Below are positions 27,155-37,090 of a DNA stretch of 64,000 bases, piece after piece; position 1 is the first letter of the stretch; every line of letters starts with the position of its first letter. The stretch spans positions 310,001 to 374,000 of the forward strand of contig NZ_QYRP01000002.1 of NCBI RefSeq assembly GCF_003600895.1, read 5' to 3'. The position numbers and the translations under genes are program-made. The stretch is from Nocardioides cavernaquae (GTDB lineage: Bacteria; Actinomycetota; Actinomycetes; Propionibacteriales; Nocardioidaceae). The notes under the pieces are model-generated. The model made no database searches, was not told where the DNA came from, and saw only the letters and a list, made by a program, of their open reading frames with translations.

Positions 27155-28057
27155 TCAGGCCTCCAGGACGAGGTTCGCCATGTCGACCACGGGGGTGAAC
27201 CCGATCCGCGCATAGAGCGCGTTGGAGACCGGGTTGGCCTGGTCCGTGAAGAGGCACGGGGTGGCGCCCGCATCGAGCGCGATCTGGGCGAGCGCCGCGA
27301 CCGTTGCTCCGGCATAGCCGCGCCCGCGGTGCTCGGGCGGGGTGAAGACCGGGCCGATGCGGGCCGCGCCGAAGCTCGGTGGATTCAGCGCAGACAGGTG
27401 CACGGGTGTCCCGTCGACCTCCCAGATCCACAGGTCCCCGCTCGCGATGCGCCGCAGCATCTCGTCGGGCGGAGGGACCTCCGCTGCGTGGGTCCCGACC
27501 GGACGGCCGGCCTGCTGGTCGGCGTCGACGAAGAACGCGGCGTACCACGCGAGGGCCAGCGGCAGGTCGGCGTACGTCGCCGGGCGGAGGTCGCCGGCCG
27601 GCACACGCGGTGGGACCACCGACTGCAGCTGGTGCAACCGCGAGTGGACCGCGACGGTCGCCTTGCGTGAGGCGAGCCGGGCCAGCTCGTCCGCGCAGAC
27701 CTGCGTCGCGGGCAGGGCCCCGTTGAGCGCGAGCACCTCCTCGCCGCGCCCATGCAGGGCGTGCGCGAGTGCGACGGCAGCCTCCTGCGGCATCGGCAGG
27801 ACGAAGAGCGGCCGGGGCGCGAAGGGCGCGCTCCGCATCGCCACCCCGACGACCTCACCGGCCCCGTCCGCGCCGACCGAGCGCGCCACCAGCCACCAGT
27901 CATCCGGAGGCAGGTCGCCGCCGCGCTGCTCGACGGCCGCACCTCGATGGGCCATCGTCGCAACGACCGTGCTGAGCACCGAGTCCTGGGCGAGGTGCTC
28001 CCCGGCCTCCGTGAGGAAGGCCGACGGCGAGGCGAGGAACTCGAGCGACACGGCCAT
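27155..28057 (-). CDS. GNAT family N-acetyltransferase
   Basis: 300 residues. The C-terminal half is a GNAT domain with acetyl-CoA-binding motif [20 protein letters not shown] (RGRGYAG) and the [18 protein letters not shown] segment. The N-terminal half is less conserved. Substrate unknown. Leaderless-type TAGCCT (28064-28069) lies 6 nt before the ATG. It is inserted between folC and valS, which are normally adjacent. Confidence 0.86.
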   Translation of the reverse strand: MAVSLEFLASPSAFLTEAGEHLAQDSVLSTVVATMAHRGAAVEQRGGDLPPDDWWLVARSVGADGAGEVVGVAMRSAPFAPRPLFVLPMPQEAAVALAHALHGRGEEVLALNGALPATQVCADELARLASRKATVAVHSRLHQLQSVVPPRVPAGDLRPATYADLPLALAWYAAFFVDADQQAGRPVGTHAAEVPPPDEMLRRIASGDLWIWEVDGTPVHLSALNPPSFGAARIGPVFTPPEHRGRGYAGATVAALAQIALDAGATPCLFTDQANPVSNALYARIGFTPVVDMANLVLEA

Positions 28058-28063
28058 GCGCCG

Positions 28064-28127
28064 AGGCTAGCCAGCCGTTTCACCTGCGGCTATGGATTTT
28101 CAGCGCCCGTCAGTGCCCCCGTAACAT
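28064..28127. promoter_or_regulatory. Divergent leaderless promoters of the GNAT gene and valS
   Basis: Minus strand TAGCCT at 28064-28069 (6 nt to the GNAT ATG). Plus strand TAACAT at 28122-28127 (7 nt to the valS ATG). Neither gene has a Shine-Dalgarno. Confidence 0.45.
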
Positions 28128-28134
28128 TCGGCCC

Positions 28135-30786
28135 ATGACTGACTCCCCCCAGACCACCGCTCCCGACACGACCACGGAGGCCGCTGCGGCCCCTGCCGTC
28201 GTCGTACCGGAGAAGCCGGCGCTGGAGGGCCTCGAGACGAAGTGGGCCGACGCCTGGAAGCAGGCCGACACCTACCGGTTCGACCGCACGCAGCCGCGCG
28301 CGAACGTCTACTCCATCGACACTCCCCCGCCGACCGTCAGCGGCTCGCTGCACGTCGGCCACGTCTTCTCCTACACGCACACCGACCTGATCGCCCGCTT
28401 CCAGCGGATGACCGGCAAGAGCGTCTTCTACCCGATGGGCTGGGACGACAACGGGCTGCCGACCGAGCGTCGCGTGCAGAACTACTTCGGCGTGCGCTGC
28501 GACCCGTCGCTGCCCTATGACAAGGACTTCACCGCACCGGAGAAGCCGGACCCGAAGAAGCAGATCCCGATCTCGCGCCCCAACTTCATCGAGCTCTGCG
28601 AGCAGCTCGTCGAGGAGGACGAGAAGGTCTTCGAGTCGCTGTGGCGCACGCTCGGTCTCTCCGTCGACTGGAACGAGACCTACACGACCATCGGCCACAA
28701 GGCCCAGGCCGTCAGCCAGACCGCCTTCCTGCGCAACTTCGCCCGCGGTGAGGCCTACCTGCAGGAGGCGCCGACCCTGTGGGACGTCACCTTCCAGACC
28801 GCCGTCGCGCAGGCCGAGCTCGAGTCGCGTGAGTACGCCGGCGCCTACCACCGCGTCTCCTTCCACGCCCCCGACGGCGCGCCCCTCGTCATCGAGACCA
28901 CCCGCCCCGAGCTGATCGTCTCCTGCGTCGCGCTGATCGCCCACCCCACCGACGAGCGCTACCAGCACCTCTTCGGCACCACCGCGACCTCCCCGGTCTT
29001 CGGCGTCGAGATCCCGATCGTGGCGCACGAGGCCGCCGAGCCGGACAAGGGCTCCGGCCTCGTCATGTGCTGCACGTTCGGCGACCTCACCGACGTCACC
29101 TGGTGGCGCGAGCTGCAGCTCCCGGTCCGCACGGTCATCGGCCGCGACGGCCGCTTCCTCCGCGAGACCCCCGAGTGGCTGGTCACGGAGGCCGCGCAGG
29201 CGGCGTACGCCGAGCTGGCCGGCAAGACCGCCTTCTCCGCCCGCGAGCAGATGGTGTCCTACCTCCGCGAGTCCGGCGACCTCGACGGCGACCCCAAGCC
29301 CACGCAGCGCATGACGAACTTCTACGAGAAGGGCGACAAGCCGCTCGAGATCGTCGCCACCCGTCAGTGGTACGTCCGCAACGGCGGCCGCGACGCCGAC
29401 CTGCGCACCGCGCTCGTCGACGAGGGCAAGAAGATCACCTGGCACCCCGCCCACATGCAGCACCGCTACGACAACTGGGTCGGCGGCCTCAACGGTGACT
29501 GGCTGATCTCGCGCCAGCGCTTCTTCGGCATCCCGTTCCCGGTCTGGTACTCCCTCGACGCCGAGGGCGAGCCCGACTACGCCAACCCGCTCGTCCCGAC
29601 CGAGGCCCAGCTGCCAGTCGACCCGTCCACCGACGCCCCCGCGGGCTACACCGCCGAGCAGCGCGGCGTACCCGGCGGCTTCATCGGCGACCCGGACGTC
29701 ATGGACACCTGGGCCACCTCGTCGCTGACCCCGCAGATCGCCGGCGGCTGGGAGACCGACCCCGACCTGTGGAGCCGCGTCTACCCGATGGACCTGTGCA
29801 CCCAGGGCCACGACATCATCCGCACCTGGCTGTTCTCCCGCGTCGTGCGCGCGCACCACGAGGACAACACCGTCCCGTGGGCGCACGCGATGCTCTCCGG
29901 CTTCGTGGTCGACCCCGACCGCAAGAAGATGTCGAAGTCCAAGGGCAACGTCGTCGTCCCGACCGAGATCCTCGACAAGTACGGCGCGGACGCGGTCCGC
30001 TGGCGCGCCGCCATGGCCCGCCCGGGTCTGGACTCGCCGTTCGACGAGACCCAGATGAAGGTCGGCCGGCGTCTCGCGATGAAGGTCCTGAACGCTTCGC
30101 GGTTCGTCCTCGACAGCGAGTTCGGCGTCGGCGCCACGGCGTTCTCCCCCGTCGCGATCGTGGAGCCCGTCGACGTCGCCCTCGCCGGCCGCCTCGCCGG
30201 AGTGGTCCGCAAGGCCACCGAGGCCTTCGAGGCCTACGACTACACGACGGCGCTCGAGACGGTCGAGAAGTTCTTCTGGGAGTTCTGCGACGACTACCTC
30301 GAGCTGGTCAAGGAGCGGGCCTACGGACGCGCGACCGATGCCGATGGCGCTCCCACCTCCGATGCCGGGACCGAGTCCGCCAAGGCCACCCTCGCGCTCG
30401 CCCTGCACGTCCAGCTCCGCCTGCTCGCGCCCTTCCTCCCCTACGTGACCGAAGAGGTCTGGTCGTGGTGGCAGGAGGGCTCGGTGCACCACGCGGCCTG
30501 GCCCACGGTCCTCGAGATCGGCTCGGCCGGGGCTGCTGACGGATCGGTGGTCGAGCACGTTGCCACAGCGCTCGGAGGCATCCGCGGCGTCAAGTCGCAG
30601 GCCAAGGTCTCCATGCGCACCAAGCTCGCCCGTGTCGAGTTCACCGGTCCCGCAGCTGTCCTCGACGTCGTGCGCGGCGCCGAGACCGACCTGCGCAACG
30701 CCGGCAAGATCACCGGCGAGGTCGTCTACACCGAGGCCGAGTCCGGCGAGCTCACCGTCACCGCCGAGGTCGTCCCCGAGGCCTGA
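28135..30786 (+). CDS. valS: Valine--tRNA ligase, archaeal-type (type 2)
   Basis: 883 residues. Class I synthetase with HIGH motif GSLHVGH (HVGH 73-76), the KMSKS loop [11 protein letters not shown] near 597 and editing-domain sequence between them. The context [20 protein letters not shown] and [20 protein letters not shown] matches the archaeal/Rickettsia type rather than the usual bacterial PPPNVTG form. The C-terminus lacks the bacterial ValS coiled-coil arm. In this conserved block valS is normally collinear with clpX and folC, but here it is on the opposite strand. An acidic, Ala/Thr-rich N-terminal tail precedes the catalytic domain. Confidence 0.95.
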   Translation: MTDSPQTTAPDTTTEAAAAPAVVVPEKPALEGLETKWADAWKQADTYRFDRTQPRANVYSIDTPPPTVSGSLHVGHVFSYTHTDLIARFQRMTGKSVFYPMGWDDNGLPTERRVQNYFGVRCDPSLPYDKDFTAPEKPDPKKQIPISRPNFIELCEQLVEEDEKVFESLWRTLGLSVDWNETYTTIGHKAQAVSQTAFLRNFARGEAYLQEAPTLWDVTFQTAVAQAELESREYAGAYHRVSFHAPDGAPLVIETTRPELIVSCVALIAHPTDERYQHLFGTTATSPVFGVEIPIVAHEAAEPDKGSGLVMCCTFGDLTDVTWWRELQLPVRTVIGRDGRFLRETPEWLVTEAAQAAYAELAGKTAFSAREQMVSYLRESGDLDGDPKPTQRMTNFYEKGDKPLEIVATRQWYVRNGGRDADLRTALVDEGKKITWHPAHMQHRYDNWVGGLNGDWLISRQRFFGIPFPVWYSLDAEGEPDYANPLVPTEAQLPVDPSTDAPAGYTAEQRGVPGGFIGDPDVMDTWATSSLTPQIAGGWETDPDLWSRVYPMDLCTQGHDIIRTWLFSRVVRAHHEDNTVPWAHAMLSGFVVDPDRKKMSKSKGNVVVPTEILDKYGADAVRWRAAMARPGLDSPFDETQMKVGRRLAMKVLNASRFVLDSEFGVGATAFSPVAIVEPVDVALAGRLAGVVRKATEAFEAYDYTTALETVEKFFWEFCDDYLELVKERAYGRATDADGAPTSDAGTESAKATLALALHVQLRLLAPFLPYVTEEVWSWWQEGSVHHAAWPTVLEIGSAGAADGSVVEHVATALGGIRGVKSQAKVSMRTKLARVEFTGPAAVLDVVRGAETDLRNAGKITGEVVYTEAESGELTVTAEVVPEA

Positions 30787-30846
30787 CCCAGGAGGTCAGC
30801 CTCGCGGCGCGGACCTGCGTCAACGCAACCGCTGGCCCCGGTCAGG

Positions 30847-31344
30847 TCAGCGCTTGGAGCGCTTTGCCTGCTTGGCTATTGCCGGCTTGGACTTCGCTGG
30901 CTTGTCGGCCTTGGCCGAGCGGTGCGCGGCCACACGCGAGCCGACCCGGTCGGACTTCCGCTGGTCCGCAGCCGCCTTCCCGTGGGCTGCGGCCTGCGGT
31001 GCGCGGGTCAGCTGAGGCGCCGCAGCAACCTGCTGCGGTGCAGATTGGGGAGCTGTCGCGGTGACGGCGTGGGTCATGCGTCGCACCGGCTCGCTCGTGC
31101 TCACCGATCCAGCGACGGCACCACGGATCGGGGACGGGACGAGGCCCACACCTGTCTCGAGGATCTCGTGCGCAGCCGAGAGGGTCACGATGTTGCCGAC
31201 GATCCGCACGGGTTCCCCCGCGCGGGCGATGTCGATCGGGCTGACGGAGTTCCCCGACCCGACCACTCCCTGACCGAGCACGTAGGACGCCGCAAGGCAG
31301 AGGGCGACGTAGGCCATCATCGGCCGCGCATGCTCCGCGTTCAC
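30847..31344 (-). CDS. Hypothetical secreted or membrane-anchored basic protein
   Basis: 165 residues, not recognised. The GTG at 31344 has a strong GGAGGAG ribosome site 6 nt upstream. A hydrophobic N-terminal segment ([20 protein letters not shown]) could be a signal or anchor. The C-terminal 70 residues are Ala/Lys/Arg-rich and end [15 protein letters not shown], suggesting an unstructured basic tail that binds nucleic acid or anionic polymer. Convergent with valS. Confidence 0.62.
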   Translation of the reverse strand: MNAEHARPMMAYVALCLAASYVLGQGVVGSGNSVSPIDIARAGEPVRIVGNIVTLSAAHEILETGVGLVPSPIRGAVAGSVSTSEPVRRMTHAVTATAPQSAPQQVAAAPQLTRAPQAAAHGKAAADQRKSDRVGSRVAAHRSAKADKPAKSKPAIAKQAKRSKR

Positions 31345-31411
31345 GCTCGCTCCTCCCCATCCCGGTCCCCGACCTCAATTGTCGCGCGATTGGAGAGCCG
31401 GGAGAACCAAA

Positions 31412-31449
31412 ATCCACCCGAATAGCCCAAAAGGACTATCCGGGTGGAT
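31412..31449 (-). terminator. Rho-independent terminator of clpX
   Basis: Arms ATCCACCCG (31412-31420) and CGGGTGGAT (31441-31449) pair perfectly, with additional internal pairs (ATAG/CTAT, CC/GG) around an AAAA loop. The minus-strand transcript continues TTTTGG. It lies 25 nt after the clpX stop. Confidence 0.85.
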
Positions 31450-31473
31450 CGTGTTCAGGTCTGCGAGGGAGCG

Positions 31474-32751
31474 TCAGGCGGACTTCTTCTTCTTCGGCTC
31501 GGCCTCACGCGGGATGAGCGTCGGCTGCGCGTCGGCAGTGACGACCTCGCCGGTGACGATCACCTTGCCGATGTCGCCGCGGGACGGCACGTCGTACATC
31601 ACGTGGAGGAGGACCTCCTCGATGATCGCGCGCAGGCCGCGGGCACCCGTGCCGCGCTCCATGGCACGGTCGGCAATCGCCTCGATCGCCTCCTGGGTGA
31701 ACTCCAGCTCGACACCGTCGAGCTCGAAGAGCTTCTGGTACTGCTTGACGAGCGCGTTCTTGGGCTCGGTCAGGATCTGCACGAGCGCAGCCTGGTCGAG
31801 CTTGGAGACGGCCGCGATCAGCGGCAGGCGGCCGATGAACTCGGGGATCAGGCCGAACTTGGTGAGGTCCTCGGGGCGCACCTGGAGCATCAGGTCCTCG
31901 GCGTCGCGCTCGACCTGACCGCGGACGTCCGCGGTGAAGCCGAGGGTCTTCTTGCCGACGCGCTGCTCGACGATGTGCTCGAGGCCGGCGAAAGCGCCAC
32001 CGACGATGAACAGCACGTTCGTCGTGTCGATCTGGATGAACTCCTGGTGCGGGTGCTTGCGGCCGCCCTGGGGCGGGACCGAGGCGGAGGTGCCCTCGAG
32101 GATCTTCAGCAGCGCCTGCTGCACGCCCTCACCGGAGACGTCGCGCGTGATCGAGGGGTTCTCCGCCTTGCGGGCGACCTTGTCGATCTCGTCGATGTAG
32201 ATGATGCCGGTCTCGGCCTTCTTGACGTCGTAGTCAGCAGCCTGGATCAGCTTGAGCAGGATGTTCTCGACGTCCTCACCGACGTAGCCGGCCTCGGTCA
32301 GCGCCGTGGCGTCAGCGATCGCGAACGGCACGTTGAGCATGCGCGCCAGCGTCTGCGCCAGGTAGGTCTTGCCGCAGCCGGTCGGGCCGATGACGAGGAT
32401 GTTGGACTTGGCCACCTCGACGTCGTCCTTGGCGTGCTTGCCGCCGATGGTGCCACCGGACTGGACGCGCTTGTAGTGGTTGTAGACCGCGACCGCGAGC
32501 GACTTCTTCGCCTGCTCCTGACCGATCACGTAGGAGTTGAGGAACTCGAAGATCTCCTTGGGCTTGGGCAGCTCCTCGAGGCCGACCTCGGTGCCCTCAC
32601 TGAGCTCTTCCTCGATGATCTCGTTGCAGAGATCGATGCACTCGTCACAGATGTAGACACCCGGACCCGCGATGAGCTTCTTGACCTGCTTCTGACTCTT
32701 CCCGCAGAAGGAGCACTTCAGCAGGTCGCCACCGTCACCAATGCGTGCCAC
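31474..32751 (-). CDS. clpX: ATP-dependent Clp protease ATP-binding subunit ClpX
   Basis: 425 residues. N-terminal zinc-binding domain uses Cys 13, 16, 35 and 38 (CSFC ... CDEC). AAA+ module has Walker A GPTGCGKT at 122-129, pore loop GYVGED, and Walker [12 protein letters not shown]. It unfolds substrates and feeds them to ClpP1P2. GTG start with a GAGAGGAA ribosome site. Downstream of clpP2 in the usual tig-clpP1-clpP2-clpX order, and followed by a clear terminator. Confidence 0.97.
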   Translation of the reverse strand: MARIGDGGDLLKCSFCGKSQKQVKKLIAGPGVYICDECIDLCNEIIEEELSEGTEVGLEELPKPKEIFEFLNSYVIGQEQAKKSLAVAVYNHYKRVQSGGTIGGKHAKDDVEVAKSNILVIGPTGCGKTYLAQTLARMLNVPFAIADATALTEAGYVGEDVENILLKLIQAADYDVKKAETGIIYIDEIDKVARKAENPSITRDVSGEGVQQALLKILEGTSASVPPQGGRKHPHQEFIQIDTTNVLFIVGGAFAGLEHIVEQRVGKKTLGFTADVRGQVERDAEDLMLQVRPEDLTKFGLIPEFIGRLPLIAAVSKLDQAALVQILTEPKNALVKQYQKLFELDGVELEFTQEAIEAIADRAMERGTGARGLRAIIEEVLLHVMYDVPSRGDIGKVIVTGEVVTADAQPTLIPREAEPKKKKSA

Positions 32752-32835
32752 GGGCGGATTCCTCTCTCACCTGTTCAACTTATCGACGGTACCCCGAGCG
32801 CCCCCTGATCGGGGGCGACACGGGCCACCGGCTGG

Positions 32836-33444
32836 TCACACGAGCGCGGCTGCGCCCTTGCGAGACTCCAAGACACCATCGATCAGGCCGTATTCGACCG
32901 CGGCAGCCGCGGTGAGGATCTTGTCGCGCTCGATGTCGCGGCTGACCTCCTCCACCGACTTGCCCGAGTGCTCCGAGATCATCTTCTCGAGCAGCTCGCG
33001 CATCCGGAGGATCTCGTTGGCCTGGATCTCGATGTCCGAGGTCTGGCCGAACGTGCCCTCCGTGTAGGGCTGGTGGATCAGGATCCGTGCGTTGGGAAGC
33101 GCGAGGCGCTTGCCCGGCGCACCCGCCGCGAGCAGGATCGCCGCGGCCGAGGCAGCCTGGCCGAGGCAGACCGTCTGCACGTCGGGCTTGATGAAGCGCA
33201 TCGTGTCGTAGATCGCCGTCAGCGCGGTGAAGGAACCACCGGGCGAGTTGATGTAGATGGAGATGTCGCGGTCCGGGTCGATCGACTCGAGGCACAGCAG
33301 CTGCGCCATCACGGCGTTGGCGATGTCATCGCTGATCGGCGTGCCGAGGAAGATGATGCGGTCCTCGAAGAGCTTGGCGTAGGGGTCGATGCGGCGGACG
33401 CCGTAGGACGTCCGCTCCTCCCACTGCGGGATGTAGTAGTTCAT
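32836..33444 (-). CDS. clpP2: ATP-dependent Clp protease proteolytic subunit ClpP2
   Basis: 202 residues. Serine protease with catalytic Ser 99 in [11 protein letters not shown] and His 124 in RILIHQPY, oxyanion-loop NSPGGS, and the later acidic member in [11 protein letters not shown]. It forms mixed ClpP1P2 barrels in actinobacteria. GAGGGAC ribosome site 7 nt before the ATG, and 14 nt after the clpP1 stop, so it is in the same operon. Confidence 0.95.
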   Translation of the reverse strand: MNYYIPQWEERTSYGVRRIDPYAKLFEDRIIFLGTPISDDIANAVMAQLLCLESIDPDRDISIYINSPGGSFTALTAIYDTMRFIKPDVQTVCLGQAASAAAILLAAGAPGKRLALPNARILIHQPYTEGTFGQTSDIEIQANEILRMRELLEKMISEHSGKSVEEVSRDIERDKILTAAAAVEYGLIDGVLESRKGAAALV

Positions 33445-33458
33445 GCGTCAGTCCCTCG

Positions 33459-34091
33459 TCAGTTCTCGGAGTGGGCCGGGCGACCCTTGTCGGCGGCCTC
33501 GCGGGCGCTGCGGATGACCTGGTCGACAAGCCCGTAGGCCTCGGCCTCGTCAGCGGTGAACCAGCGGTCGCGGTCGGCGTCCTGGGTCACCTGCTCGACG
33601 GTCTGGCCGGTGTGCTCGGAGATGAGCTCGAGCAGCACCTTCTTGATGTGCAGGGACTGCTGCGCCTGGATCTTGATGTCCGACGCGGAGCCGCCCATGC
33701 CCGACGAGGGCTGGTGCATCATGATCCGCGCGTGCGGCAGGGCGTAGCGCTTGCCCTTGGTGCCGGCGCAGAGCAGGAACTGGCCCATCGACGCGGCCAG
33801 GCCCATGCCGACGGTCGCGACGTCGTTGGGGATGTAGTTCATGGTGTCGTAGATCGCCATGCCGGCGTCCACCGAGCCACCCGGGCTGTTGATGTGCAGG
33901 AAGATGTCCGCCTCGGGGTCCTCCGCGGACAGCAGCAGGAGCTGCGCGCAGATCGCGTTGGCGTTCTGGTCGCGGACTTCGGAGCCGAGGAACACGATCC
34001 GCTCACGCAGCAGGCGCTGGTAGACATCCGCGTCAAGGCCGTACGACGGCGTGCCGCCGCCGTTCATCTGGGGGCTGGAGATCAGGTTCAC
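33459..34091 (-). CDS. clpP1: ATP-dependent Clp protease proteolytic subunit ClpP1
   Basis: Catalytic Ser in [11 protein letters not shown], His in [24 protein letters not shown] loop, and [14 protein letters not shown] start at the GTG at 34091 because TAGTGT (34099-34104) precedes it by 7 nt in the leaderless layout. An upstream ATG (34127) and an internal ATG (34067, [10 protein letters not shown]) are alternatives, and the internal one gives an N-terminus more like mycobacterial ClpP1. First gene of the clp operon; tig, its usual upstream neighbour, is now 3 kb away. Confidence 0.93.
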   Translation of the reverse strand: MNLISSPQMNGGGTPSYGLDADVYQRLLRERIVFLGSEVRDQNANAICAQLLLLSAEDPEADIFLHINSPGGSVDAGMAIYDTMNYIPNDVATVGMGLAASMGQFLLCAGTKGKRYALPHARIMMHQPSSGMGGSASDIKIQAQQSLHIKKVLLELISEHTGQTVEQVTQDADRDRWFTADEAEAYGLVDQVIRSAREAADKGRPAHSEN

Positions 34092-34098
34092 GAGAGCG

Positions 34099-34104
34099 AC
34101 ACTA
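34099..34104 (-). promoter_or_regulatory. Leaderless -10 of clpP1
   Basis: TAGTGT on the minus strand, 7 nt before a GTG start, no Shine-Dalgarno. Confidence 0.4.
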
Positions 34105-34163
34105 GCCGCTGGAACCGACACATCCACGGGATGCCGCGGCCTGTTCGCCGACAGCAGATTTAC

Positions 34164-34652
34164 TCAGGCCGCAGGGCCCTCGATGGCTGCCTTCAGCCGG
34201 TTCAGCGTGGTCGCCATCCCTGCCTCGAGCTCGTCGCAGTGGCTCACGCCACCTCCGAGCACCGAGCCCGCCGTGATCTTGCTGAGGTAGGTCAGCCGCG
34301 GCACGGGCCGGCGCTGGACGAGGCGGGTGCCGCCGCCCGCCGCCTCGAGCTCGTAGATCCACGTCGCTCCGCTGGTGGCGGTGTGCCAGGAAAGGACCCG
34401 ATCGGCCTCCACCTGCTTCACCACGTTGCGGGTGGGCCACACGACCGACTTGCGGCGGTTGACGCCGAGGTACCACTGGCCGACCCGGAGGCCGCCACGC
34501 TTGAGCGGGACCATCCTGATCAGCTCGGGGCTCCACTCCGGCATCCGGTCGAGGTCGGCCAGGACGGCCCACACGGCAGACGGCTCGGCATCGATCACGA
34601 TCTCGGCGCGCAGCTCACGGTCGGCCTGACGGGTTGGGGCCTTCTCGGTCAT
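34164..34652 (-). CDS. SRPBCC / polyketide-cyclase-like lipid-binding protein
   Basis: 162 residues with the START/SRPBCC fold pattern: VIDAEPSAVWAVLADLDRMP, EWSPELIRMVPL and WIYELEAAGGGTRLVQRRP. These bind hydrophobic ligands in a helix-grip pocket. ATG at 34652 overlaps the lipase stop (ATGA) and has AAGGA 9 nt upstream; a second ATG at 34661 has no space for that site. The coupling with a lipase suggests a role in handling lipid or ester products, which is inference. Confidence 0.84.
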   Translation of the reverse strand: MTEKAPTRQADRELRAEIVIDAEPSAVWAVLADLDRMPEWSPELIRMVPLKRGGLRVGQWYLGVNRRKSVVWPTRNVVKQVEADRVLSWHTATSGATWIYELEAAGGGTRLVQRRPVPRLTYLSKITAGSVLGGGVSHCDELEAGMATTLNRLKAAIEGPAA

Positions 34653-35860
34653 GCGAGCCATTCCTTCAGCTTCTGGTGGACGTCCGGGTGATTGAGCAGC
34701 CCGAAGTGGTCCGTGTTGGGCAGGTGCAGCGTGCTCGCACCCGGGAACATCTCGATCCGACCAGAGCGTCCCATGGCCGACGGATGACGGACCAGCAGGT
34801 CCCCCATCGAGAGACTGAGCGGGTGCAGCGGTGTCGGGCCGAGAGTCGCCGAGACCAGCCGGTAGCGAGCCCGCGGCGGCCGGACGATGTCCCCGACAAC
34901 GCCACGGCCCAGGTCTGCGATCCCCACCGACCGGGTCGCCAGGATCCGGCCGAAGGGCGATGACTCCGGAAGGATGCCGAGCGCCTTGGCGCCGAAGTTC
35001 GCGAGCCGTTCGAGCGGTGCACCCAGGTGCGGCGTACCGAGGGTCACGATGTCGGAGACCAGCTCCGTCCAGGGCTGCTCGGCGGGCGTGCGCACCCCAC
35101 AGGCGTTGTGGATGACCAGGCCTCCCATCGAGTGGCCGACCAGCGCGATGCGGCGCACCGGCACCGGCCAGGCCGCCACGAGCTCGTCGAGAAGCGCGGC
35201 CAGGGCGACGCCGTTCTCCTTCAGGGAGAGACCGGTGTTGACCCGGAGCCGGAGTGGGGACCAACGCCCGGTTGCGGCCAGCCCCGCGCCGTACCAGGGA
35301 AGCTCATCAGCCCGCTTGTCCCACCACTCGTCGTTCTCCATGAGGCCGTGGAGGAAGACGACCACACGCTCGGTCGCGTCGGGGTACGTCGCGGCGAGGG
35401 CCTCCGGGGTCAGGGGTACGTCGCGCCCCTGCTCGCGCACCGACATGCGGATGGCGCTGCCGGGGGCGTCGCCGACGAGACGGTCGCCGATCAGGCCGTT
35501 GACCACCGAGGTGACGTCCCGGCCGAACCTGGAGTCCTCCGTGCGGCGTCCGCTCCCCCGCTTGTCATGCTTGTCGAGGACCGTCGCGGAGTAGCGAAGG
35601 CTGGCGCCGAGACCCCCGTAGAGGGATCCGGAGATCGCGTCGTGGACGACCTGCGTGGGCCTGGCGACGCCGAGGGTGCCGGCGTTGACGAATCCCCAGA
35701 CCCGGACGGCGACCGCCTGGTGCACGTCGCGGACGGCGCCGAGCAGGAGGTCGTCGGCATAGCGCACGGCGAGCGCGGCCGTGCCGTGAACGGTCCCCCC
35801 GCTCGCAGGGCTGGCCACGACGGCGCGCGTCGCGACGGGCGCAGGCTGGAGGGCGGTCAT
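34649..35860 (-). CDS. Alpha/beta-hydrolase lipase/esterase
   Basis: 403 residues from the ATG at 35860 (CACAAT 7 nt upstream; GTG 35887 would overlap a palindrome). The hydrolase core has oxyanion region VVVFLHGLMENDEWW, nucleophile elbow IALVGHSMGGLV, DIVTLGTPHLGAPL, and a C-terminal His in LPNTDHFGLLNHPDVHQKL. A 130-residue N-terminal helical region is unusual. No signal peptide. The gene upstream is a paralogue that lacks these catalytic residues; the gene downstream is a translationally coupled SRPBCC protein. Confidence 0.87.
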   Translation of the reverse strand: MTALQPAPVATRAVVASPASGGTVHGTAALAVRYADDLLLGAVRDVHQAVAVRVWGFVNAGTLGVARPTQVVHDAISGSLYGGLGASLRYSATVLDKHDKRGSGRRTEDSRFGRDVTSVVNGLIGDRLVGDAPGSAIRMSVREQGRDVPLTPEALAATYPDATERVVVFLHGLMENDEWWDKRADELPWYGAGLAATGRWSPLRLRVNTGLSLKENGVALAALLDELVAAWPVPVRRIALVGHSMGGLVIHNACGVRTPAEQPWTELVSDIVTLGTPHLGAPLERLANFGAKALGILPESSPFGRILATRSVGIADLGRGVVGDIVRPPRARYRLVSATLGPTPLHPLSLSMGDLLVRHPSAMGRSGRIEMFPGASTLHLPNTDHFGLLNHPDVHQKLKEWLA

Positions 35861-35877
35861 GCCCACCATTGTGCGAT

Positions 35878-35901
35878 TTGAGTGCACATGTGTCCACTCA
35901 A
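35878..35901. promoter_or_regulatory. Palindrome in the lipase promoter region
   Basis: TTGAGTG (35878-35884) and CACTCAA (35895-35901) form a perfect 7-bp inverted repeat around a CACATGTG-containing spacer. It lies about 18-41 bp upstream of the chosen lipase start, where a regulator would cover the -35 region. Confidence 0.45.
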
Positions 35902-35918
35902 TGTGACGCGGTCGGCGC

Positions 35919-37022
35919 CTAGCGCAGCCAGTCCATCAGGGCGCGGTGGATCTCCGGGTGGTTGGCCAGCGGCTGGGCACCGACGGCCACCTCGTGCCGC
36001 TCTGCGGTCGGGAAGAGGTCGCGCGCACGGCGGACCTGGCGCAGCGCCCGCTGGCGCCACCAGATCAGGCCGCCGAGCACCTGTCCTGCCGGGTTGAGCA
36101 TGCCGATCGCGCGGTCGGTCACGAGCAGGTAGCGCACGCCGTGGCGCGGAGGGACGTCGGCGATCTCCTCGTCCGCGGCCAGGATGCCGGCGAGACGCTC
36201 CTCGAGCTTGCGCCCTGCCTCGCGGGTGAACTTCTGCGGAGACGCCTGCAGGTGCGGCGTGCCGATCGCGATCAACTCGGTGACCAGGTCGGCCCAGGGT
36301 CGCTCGCCGGGAGCGACGACGCCCAGGGCGCCACGGGCGACGAGGCCGCCCGAACCATGCGCGATGAGAGCGATGCGGCGAACGGCGGTGGGCCAGGCCT
36401 CGACGAGCTCCTGGAGCACGCCACTGAGCTCGACCGAGGCATTGCCCAGGCCGACGGTGTCATCGACCCGGAGCTGCACCGGGGTCCAGCCCAGCAGGCC
36501 GGAGAGGCGCGAGGCGTAGGTGCCGCCGATCTCCTCGGCGGCCTTGCGCCAGGAACGCTCGTCGTCACCGGGGGCCGGGACGAAGACGACAAGGTGGTCG
36601 CCGGCCTCGATCGGGTCGACCTCCGCGCCGTAGGCGACGGCGAGCTCCTCGGTCTCGAGCTCGAGGTCCTCGTCGAGGAACCGGACCGCCACGGGCGGGC
36701 GCTCCAGGCCACCACGGTCGAGCACGCGGGTGCGGCCGAGCGGTCCCGTGGCGAGCGCGAGCGGGAGCCGGCCGAGGCCGACCAGGCGGAAACCGAACCC
36801 GGCCGTGGCACGCAACAGGCCGATGCCAGCGAGTGCGCGACCGACCAGGCCCTCGCCGATGCCCTGGGCCAGCCGGATCGGATCGGGGTTCTCGGAGTGG
36901 CCCCGGTGCTGTCCCGGCGGCAACGCGACGTCGTACTCGTCGGAGCGGAGCGCCACCGCCATGCGCACGGACGGTGCGACGACCGGTCGGTCATCGAGGG
37001 GGGACGTGGCGCTCACAGACAT
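35919..37022 (-). CDS. Catalytically degenerate alpha/beta-hydrolase paralogue
   Basis: 367 residues, aligning with the lipase next door along its second half (AWPTAVRRIALI versus AWPVPVRRIALV, IAIGTPHLQASP versus VTLGTPHLGAPL, NHPEIHRALMDWL versus NHPDVHQKLKEWL). The lipase GHSMGG elbow is AHGSGG at 221-226, so the nucleophile position is Gly. The oxyanion FLHG segment has become FVPAPG. The catalytic His region DHFGLLNHP is GAQPLANHP. Probably a non-catalytic partner or regulator, or an esterase with an altered site. The frame is intact, which argues against simple decay. Confidence 0.75.
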   Translation of the reverse strand: MSVSATSPLDDRPVVAPSVRMAVALRSDEYDVALPPGQHRGHSENPDPIRLAQGIGEGLVGRALAGIGLLRATAGFGFRLVGLGRLPLALATGPLGRTRVLDRGGLERPPVAVRFLDEDLELETEELAVAYGAEVDPIEAGDHLVVFVPAPGDDERSWRKAAEEIGGTYASRLSGLLGWTPVQLRVDDTVGLGNASVELSGVLQELVEAWPTAVRRIALIAHGSGGLVARGALGVVAPGERPWADLVTELIAIGTPHLQASPQKFTREAGRKLEERLAGILAADEEIADVPPRHGVRYLLVTDRAIGMLNPAGQVLGGLIWWRQRALRQVRRARDLFPTAERHEVAVGAQPLANHPEIHRALMDWLR

Positions 37023-37090
37023 GAGTGTCCCATTACGTGGGGGTCTGTCCCAGCGTCTGCGACCCGTGTCACCGTCCGTTCGAAATGCAA

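Noticed and set aside
28090..30558. An 822-codon open frame opposite valS
   Set aside because: The valS strand has HIGH and KMSKS motifs; the other is Leu/Arg/Gly/Val-rich and motif-free.
30783..30799. Weak hairpin CTGACC-CAGGA-GGTCAG after valS
   Set aside because: Only six base pairs and no U-tract; not enough to call a terminator.
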